DNA of 64,000 bases from Pelodera strongyloides (lineage: Eukaryota; Nematoda; Chromadorea; Rhabditida; Rhabditidae), in contig JAANDG010000325.1 in assembly GCA_036852015.1 (NCBI GenBank), positions 1 to 64,000 of the forward strand, read 5' to 3'. The position numbers and the translations under genes were made by a program. How positions within the stretch are numbered: the first letter of the stretch is position 1; every line of letters begins with the position of its first letter. Positions 57,936 to 64,000 of the stretch are shown here, piece after piece. Under the pieces are notes generated by a model that made no database searches, was not told where the DNA came from, and worked only from the letters and a program-made list of their open reading frames with translations.

Positions 57936-58805
57936 TTCGGAGCTAGCGAGCGCAGCGAGCTAGCTCTTTTTGGTTCTTCATCGGGGGTCAAACGTGCAAA
58001 GAGGGGGTGTTTAATTAAATACCTAGACAATCATTCGACTAAACTACCGGGTAGCATTCTAATACATATTCCGCTAACTTGTTTTAGCTTCTCCAAAAAG
58101 AATATTTGAAATCGGTTATGTTTGAAGGAAACTACTTTAAATTTTGAGCGTCGTCCCAAGTTTTTTCTTGTATATATGGCTGGGTATGTGGACAAGGTTT
58201 TTGGCAGACCAACAGCTTGCTAGCAAAACGACAGGTGTTTTGCTGCGCGACAGCCTATATAGCGTCTCTTTCTCTTGCGAGGTATATTGCGGGCGCGCAC
58301 TAATCTGGTCGTTCTTTGTGTTCCGTGTACGTTTCGAAAATTGATGTGCGTTTATGTGAGAACAAAAGTAGCAATGAATGAAATAAGAATAGTAACTTTA
58401 TTATTATTCTTATTTTTCGGAGCTAGCGAGCGCAGCGAGCTAGCTCTTTTTGGTTCTTTATCGGGGGTCAAACGCACAAAGGGAGGGTATTTAATTAAAT
58501 AAGTGCCCAACTTTCAACTAAACTAACCAAATACCTTCCAGAACCTCAAACCGGGGTTTCTTTACATTCTCCAAAAAAATTTATCATAATCGGTCTACAT
58601 TGAAGAAAACTATTGTAAACTTTCAATGCTGTGCTAAGTTTGTATATGCCTGTATGCTTGCATGATTTCTGGACACGACTTTCTCTGATGCAACAAAATT
58701 GCGTCTATTGGTGAAACATGCTGTGGCTGCTGGTTATATAGGGTCCTCTTCTCGTGCGGAACACAACGCGGGCGCAAAAGACATTGACCGTTCTTTGTGC
58801 ACTCG
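57936..58805. repeat. Tandem duplication of a roughly 475 bp unit
   Basis: Both units start TTCGGAGCTAGCGAGCGCAG at 57936 and 58418. Both continue with CTCTTTTTGGTTCTT, ATCGGGGGTCAAACG, TTTAATTAAAT and TTCTCCAAAAA, and end near GACCGTTCTTTGTG or TGGTCGTTCTTTGTG. Identity is high near the start and falls off. The head carries GAGCTAGC...GCTAGCTC inverted arms around GAGCGCAGCGA. No convincing coding content. Confidence 0.7.
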
Positions 58806-59737
58806 CTGACTATGATCAGCCCTATGTGGTAATGAATGTTCAAGTGAAAAAGAAATATATGATTAAAGGTTTCCCATTTTCATATGATTTGGTATATATA
58901 CTAATTGTAATCATCGTAAATATTAATGAGCATACGTAAAATTTACTTCCCGTACTCACCTTTTCATTGCATATGTCCTTTATTTTGTTGATTTGTTCAC
59001 CTCGAGAAACTCGAGAATTCGGGAAAGGAGTTTTGTTTTTGAATATGATCACTCACGTAGTAGTGTCTTATTTTATTACAAAACCAGGACGGCTATCTCG
59101 CCTGAGGCGAGTTTCCAATACTGCACAAGCGATACTTCAAATTCAAAGCCTCACAAAAAAGGGGCATACTTATATGAAACGTCGGACTGAAACGTATTGA
59201 CTATATTATTAAGGTACGGAGACTCATTTTGCTTATTTTGAAGTTGCGAAAAGGGACTACCTTATACCAAATCCTTGAAACGTAGTATTGATTACGGTTC
59301 CGCCATTGTCACAAAAAAACAAGAATACGTTTATTTAGATGCACCGTGCACGATACGAAAAAAAATTGTACGTTTCAGGGGTTTGGTTTAAGTAGGTCAT
59401 GGCTTTCCGCATCTTTTTGTATTACGTAAACGTAAACCTTGGATCACGTTTGGGGAGCGTCATATAAACATGAAATCGTATAAGCCGCATAAGAAAGTTA
59501 CTCTACTATGAGTTCGAACTCACGTTGCGGAAGTTATATTAGAATCAGTTGTTCCTCTTCGGGTATAATGGAATGCCGCAGCTCAAATAAGAATATTCTC
59601 ATGAAAAAGAACGATGCGTGTTCTCAATCGTAATTTTCAACTGCGTCACAGACGTTTGATATGTATATGTATTTCCGATTTCTCTATGTAAAACTGTGGA
59701 GTTTCCTCAATCTTACATGATAATTGGATTGGGAAAT

Positions 59738-59945
59738 TAACGTGTGGACTGGGTAGTGGGTGAACCATCTAGTGCAGGTGCACAGTTTTTTTTGTAGGCC
59801 AGCCCATATCGTGACCTCTTCATGACCAGCTTTTTACCAAGTCCTTATCGAAAACAGTTTTCAACTGGTCATCAAACGGTCACGAACCAGCCACCACTGT
59901 CACCAGTCACTAGTCACTAGATCGACTAGATGATTCGCGTACATG
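59738..59945. repeat. Repeat family R, copy 5 (inverted)
   Basis: Reverse orientation relative to the other copies: GGCCAGCCCATATCGTGACC, ATCGAAAACAGTTTTCAACTGGTCA, ending in TGTCACCAGTCACTAGTCAC. Non-coding. Confidence 0.55.
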
Positions 59946-60416
59946 CGATTGCCCCTAGGAACAAATAAGAAAAAGCCTTGATTGGAAGGCAAATATCGGA
60001 TTCATACTTCCTACTTCGTGCACTGCTCCTTGAGATTCTTCAGTTTTGACATACACATACGCTACTGGGGTTTTAGTTTCAACTCATTCAAAACCCAGAT
60101 TTTTTTGGTTCTGGCGTCAGGGGTGACGCTGAGGTTAATCACTTGCTAACTAATTCTTCCAATTTTGCATAGCATATTTGCATATTGTTCAAAGGGTTTT
60201 TGCAGGCATGTTTTTGGTCATATTGTAGTTTCTTGCAGTATGCTGAAATTGAAACGGCCATTTAGGTATTTTGTAGGACATCACGTATAGCTTAGACTAG
60301 ATGGGTTTCATATAGTTTTGGAACTATTGTGGCAGCCTAGTACTAAAGGAGGCTTTGGTTTGAATATGGTCTAGTTGCGAGTCGGATATTTAGAAAAAAT
60401 ATCTGCAAAAAGAGAC

Positions 60417-61313
60417 CAATTTTTATATCGTGAAAAAGAGTTTAAAGTGTGAGTTTTTGGTTCTTTTTTATAAACGGCAAAAAGTGAACAATTCATTACA
60501 GTAGAGGCGTGGCGGCGCATATTCTTCTTCTGAGCCAGTTTTTTATTTATAAATATAAAATACAGAATCGGCGAAAGTAAACCGATTCCCTTTGAAGCCC
60601 CAAAGAAACTTTTACTATTTTACTGATTTTAAGTAAAATAACGCACTTCAAAGCAGAACCAAAAAAATTGCTTTCTTTGGAAGATATCGCTCATTTAAAG
60701 CGAACTACCAGCCGGTTTTTGAAACGCATCTCAAGTATCTGCATTCTTATGCAGTTATGCAAAGTGGGGTCTATTTGTTATTCTAATTTATGCTCATTTG
60801 CATATATAAAGTATAAGAACGCAGGGGTACGTTTCAAAAAACCGGCCGGTCCGGTTTTCGCTTTAAAAAAAGATAACAAACTGCTGTACTATAGACATCC
60901 TGTGCCACAAACGTAGTATGTTGTGTAGAGTCGACCGCGAACTAGTTTACAACGGTTAGAAAGCAAAAAAATCAAATCAAATCAATGTTCGTGTGAATAA
61001 AGAATGAGCTTTTCTAATTGTGCACTCATATGTGGGCATCGCACTAGCTTCTGTGTTGGCAATTTTTTGGTTCTGCTTTGAAGTGCGTTATTTTACTTAA
61101 AATCAGTAAAATAGTAAAAGTTTCTTTGGGGCTTCAAAGGGAATCGGTTTACTTTCGCCGATTCTGTATTTTATTTTTTATAAATAAAAAACTGGCTCAG
61201 AAGAAGAATATGCGCCGCCACGCCTCTACTGTAATGAATTGTTCACTTTTTGCCGTTTATAAAAAAGAACCAAAAACTCACACTTTAAACTCTTTTTCAC
61301 GATATAAAAATTG
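60417..61313. mobile_element. Foldback element with about 255 bp arms, containing a MITE-A
   Basis: The left arm 60417-60671 and right arm 61059-61313 are near-identical inverted copies (TTTTTATATCGTGAAAAAGAG at the outer ends, GCAATTTTTTTGGTTCTGCT at the inner ends). The centre of about 390 bases contains a MITE-A copy. No transposase-like ORF is seen. Confidence 0.85.
60694..60866. mobile_element. MITE-A copy nested in a foldback element
   Basis: The ends are TTAAAGCGAACTACCAGCCGG and CCGGCCGGTCCGGTTTTCGCTTTAA (with a short internal duplication of GGTCC). The interior has TTATGCTCATTTGCATATA. It lies in the centre of the foldback element. Confidence 0.85.
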
Positions 61314-62511
61314 TTGTTTGTTTTTCTTTTCACTTCGATATTCCAATGAGTGCAACCACTAATCATCACGGTGGTTTGTGTGTACATACATTCGTTGAAA
61401 CGTATTTTTGACCGCGCGCTGGAATTTAGCCCAAAAGACTGGCACGTGCAAAAGCCGTGAAACCCGACAAAATTAGCATGCGCTTCGTAATCTAATTGAA
61501 ATTAGAATGCGAAAAATTTGCGAAAAGTTTTGGGTACAGTCTCAGTCAGTCTATCTCCCTCGTCTAACTCGTTGCTTCTACTTTGCAGAGGTAAGTAAAT
61601 TGAGTAAATTAATGTAATTAAAAAAGTTAGTCCCCACATTTTGTATGGTTTATGGTCGCATGCATGGCTACACAGTTTATTAACAGATTTGCGTTTTCCA
61701 GAGAATGTCATGAGAATGTTCACTCAACTAAAGTTGCACTAAAGTTCGGTTTCGGCATTCAACTCGGATTTTCGATTTATGGTGTCAATATGTTGTATAG
61801 TTTCTTGATTAAGACGGTGTTCCTTTTAATTTTGTAATTATACAGCCCGTTTCAGAGTGGGAGCTGAGATGATCTAAAACACTGGAAAGGAGAAACAGAA
61901 CCCGTGCCTAGGGACAACTGCTAGCGGCTTGCAACAATGCCTATCCCGGGAGGACCTCTATAGGAAACGGACGCTGAGCCTACACACCAGCAAGCTAAGT
62001 TCTTATTTCTATTGTTGTAAGTTGAACCCAACCACTGAGCCATTAATAATAATAATAATAATTTATTGACACATTATATAAAATATATAAGTGTGCATCA
62101 TATAAAATGATGATGAGAAGGTTGGCAAATTAAATCGCGGCGTTGCCGAGGAGCAAAACACCGCAGCGTTGCCGTGGAGCAAACTGCAACAATCTTGGTT
62201 AATACCATATCTTACAATTAGCAAGATCTTTATAATTACTCTTTATAATGACGAATAAGCCATTGATAACCTGCTTAGGAGAACCTTATATCCTCGTACC
62301 TTCCCCACGGTAGGGTTGCCCTCAGCAACCAAATTAATACCAGCTATGCTAGCTCAGGTATTTTAGTTAAAATAACGTGTTTGTGAACGTTATGTCATTG
62401 ATTGGCAATTGTTCATCATAGCAACATGCACTAGTGAATGGTATCACTTCCACTATTCAATCCAGCACACGTTCCTCTGTAGTTGAACTTTTCAATGAGT
62501 GTAATTTGGTC
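61314..62511. other. Gene-free stretch
   Basis: Nothing coding is supported. A short (AAT)n run lies at about 62043-62062, and AACACCGCAGCGTTGCCG / GGCGTTGCCGAGGAGCAAA-type short direct repeats occur near 62135-62185. Confidence 0.55.
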
Positions 62512-64000
62512 CACAATTAGTTTCACGCGGGAAAATATGCGCTTGGGCGTGTGCTTTGGGTAAGCGGAAGCTGTGTATGATTGTCGAAGATGTATCATAT
62601 AGGTAGATTGTCGTACATACTTCAGAAAATCGTAGGAATCGATAAATTGTGCGTTGAAATGGTGAATAGGGAATTCACAGAATGCGTGCCTCGGCAACTC
62701 TCAGCTGTGATAAGCTTCACGTAGTTCAATTCTAGCAGTATTCTACCTCACTTGAATTCTTATTCAAGTTTCACTCGCTCCCTCTCCGTCTCCTCGAGTC
62801 GATGTGTTTGGCACAACTCTGTTACAACCGGTCCTCTCCTTCCTCATCTCCTTCGACTGATCCGGCTTCTCCGCCGGCTGATAATCAATAATCCATGTAG
62901 GCTGAGCAGCCGAAGCAGTCACATTGCTACTCGTTCTCTAATACATCTCCATGATAACTAGATTACGTTCAGTAACTTCTTGTGTTAGTATGTGCATGGC
63001 ATAAGGTCAAAGATGGTGTGGAAATGTTATCATTCTCACTGTCGTGTGAGAGAACCATCCCATTAAATGCAAACCTAATAAAAAACAAATGAGTTTTGAT
63101 TCATGCGTCGAAACCTTATGACTAAGTGTCACCCATAGTAAGGTGCCGAGCACAATTGCTCACTCTCGCTTTATCCGATTTCTTTACATACCCCTTGAAC
63201 CAACATTTACCGGATAAATGCACAATCGCCGCAGAAGTAAATGCCGAAGGGAGGCGCCTAATTGGTGAGCCGCACACGAGCCCCTCACTTTAGATTAGGT
63301 ACTGGGCGACGGCTGTCGTTACTCACCGGTGTCTGCATGATCAGTGCATTCTCTGGACCAATCCCAGCCGATAAAGCCTTAGTATTGGTGATACTTGGTC
63401 CTAAGGTTTCGGCGCATGTATCAAAACTCATTTGTCTTATTAGGTTTGCATTTAGTTGGATGGATCTCTCACACGACAGTGAGATTGGTGACAGTTACAC
63501 ATCATCTTTGACCTTATACCAGGTACATACTAAGAAGTTACTGAACGTAATCTAGTTATCATGGAGATGTATTAGAGAACGAGTAGCGATGTGACTGCGT
63601 CGGCTGCTCAGCCTACATGGATTATTGATTACCAGCCGGCGGAGAAGCAGAATCAGTCGAAGGATATGAGGAAGGAGAGGACCGGTGTAACAGAGTGGTG
63701 CCAAACACATCGACTCTCGGAGAGGGAGAGGGAGCGAGAGAAACGTGAACAGGGTCTCAAGTGAACTACAATACTGCTGGAAGTGAACTGCGTGAAGCGT
63801 ATCAAAGCCGAGAGTTGTCGAGGCACGCATTCCAGTAATTCCCTATTCACAACTGCAACGTACATTTCAGCGTTTCCTACGCTTTTCAGAAGTATGAATC
63901 TACCTCTATGATACCTCTACCTTCGACAATTCTACACAACTTCCGCTTACCCAGAGCTAGCACGCGCCAAAGCGCATATTTTCCCGAGTTAAACTGATTG
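62512..64000. mobile_element. Large foldback element running off the window
   Basis: Positions about 62512-63152 and 63375-64000 are inverted copies over at least 600 bases. Matching blocks include GGGAAAATATGCGC, GGTAAGCGGAAG, CGATGTGTTTGGCA, AGGAGAGGACCGG, ATGGATTATTGATT and AAATGCAAACCTAATAA. The spacer is about 220 bases. ORFs on opposite strands in the two arms mirror each other and show no recognised domain. The right end lies beyond base 64000. Confidence 0.85.

Noticed and set aside
1..64000. CRISPR arrays, bacterial operons or phage genes
   Set aside because: Intron-bearing genes, nematode telomere repeats and TTTCAG acceptors show this is nematode nuclear DNA. No direct-repeat/spacer arrays were seen.

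Overview
This window is nuclear DNA from a nematode, most likely a rhabditid. The evidence is: introns end in the nematode-type TTTCAG acceptor; there are three short interstitial blocks of the nematode telomere hexamer TTAGGC; several start codons sit a few bases after a TTTCAG-like acceptor, as expected for spliced-leader trans-splicing; and the gene content includes a str-type seven-transmembrane chemoreceptor and a CYP33-like P450. I could not name the species. All gene models were built by hand, by joining exons with matching phase and GT/AG ends. No alignment or transcript data were available.

Layout. Positions 1-1640 hold mobile-element debris. Two spliceosome genes follow on the + strand: prp-18 (1643-4996, second-step splicing factor) and sart-3 (5323-15216, U4/U6 recycling factor). 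They are 326 bp apart and may form an operon. Next on the + strand is a geranylgeranyl diphosphate synthase gene (16295-23591). Its 4.7 kb last intron encloses a complete ten-exon glycosyltransferase family 14 gene on the opposite strand (19179-22876). A cytochrome P450 gene follows (25397-31008, +), with an intact tRNA-Asp(GTC) in one intron. A str-like chemoreceptor gene lies on the - strand (33115-36864). Positions 36.9-51.8 kb show no convincing gene, only repeats and AT-rich DNA. A casein-kinase-1-like kinase lies on the - strand (51852-57445). It has a long N-terminal extension made by an array of similar phase-0 exons. Positions 57.5-64 kb are again repeats, ending in a large foldback element that runs off the window.

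Repeats are a main feature. One short inverted-repeat element family (here MITE-A, about 180 bp, ends AAGCGAAAT/ATTTCGCTT at TA) has at least ten copies. Several palindromic or short-TIR elements begin TTAAAGGG. Further families recur in introns: one with TIR GGCCGTATTCACCA, one with TIR TAATGGGGTTT, and a set of 210-230 bp repeats with the core CACAGAAAACCGTC. Most copies near genes sit in introns, and some supply features such as a possible poly(A) signal.

Functionally, prp-18 and sart-3 belong to the same process, pre-mRNA splicing. The other genes (isoprenoid synthesis, glycan branching, P450, chemoreceptor, kinase) look like unrelated neighbours.
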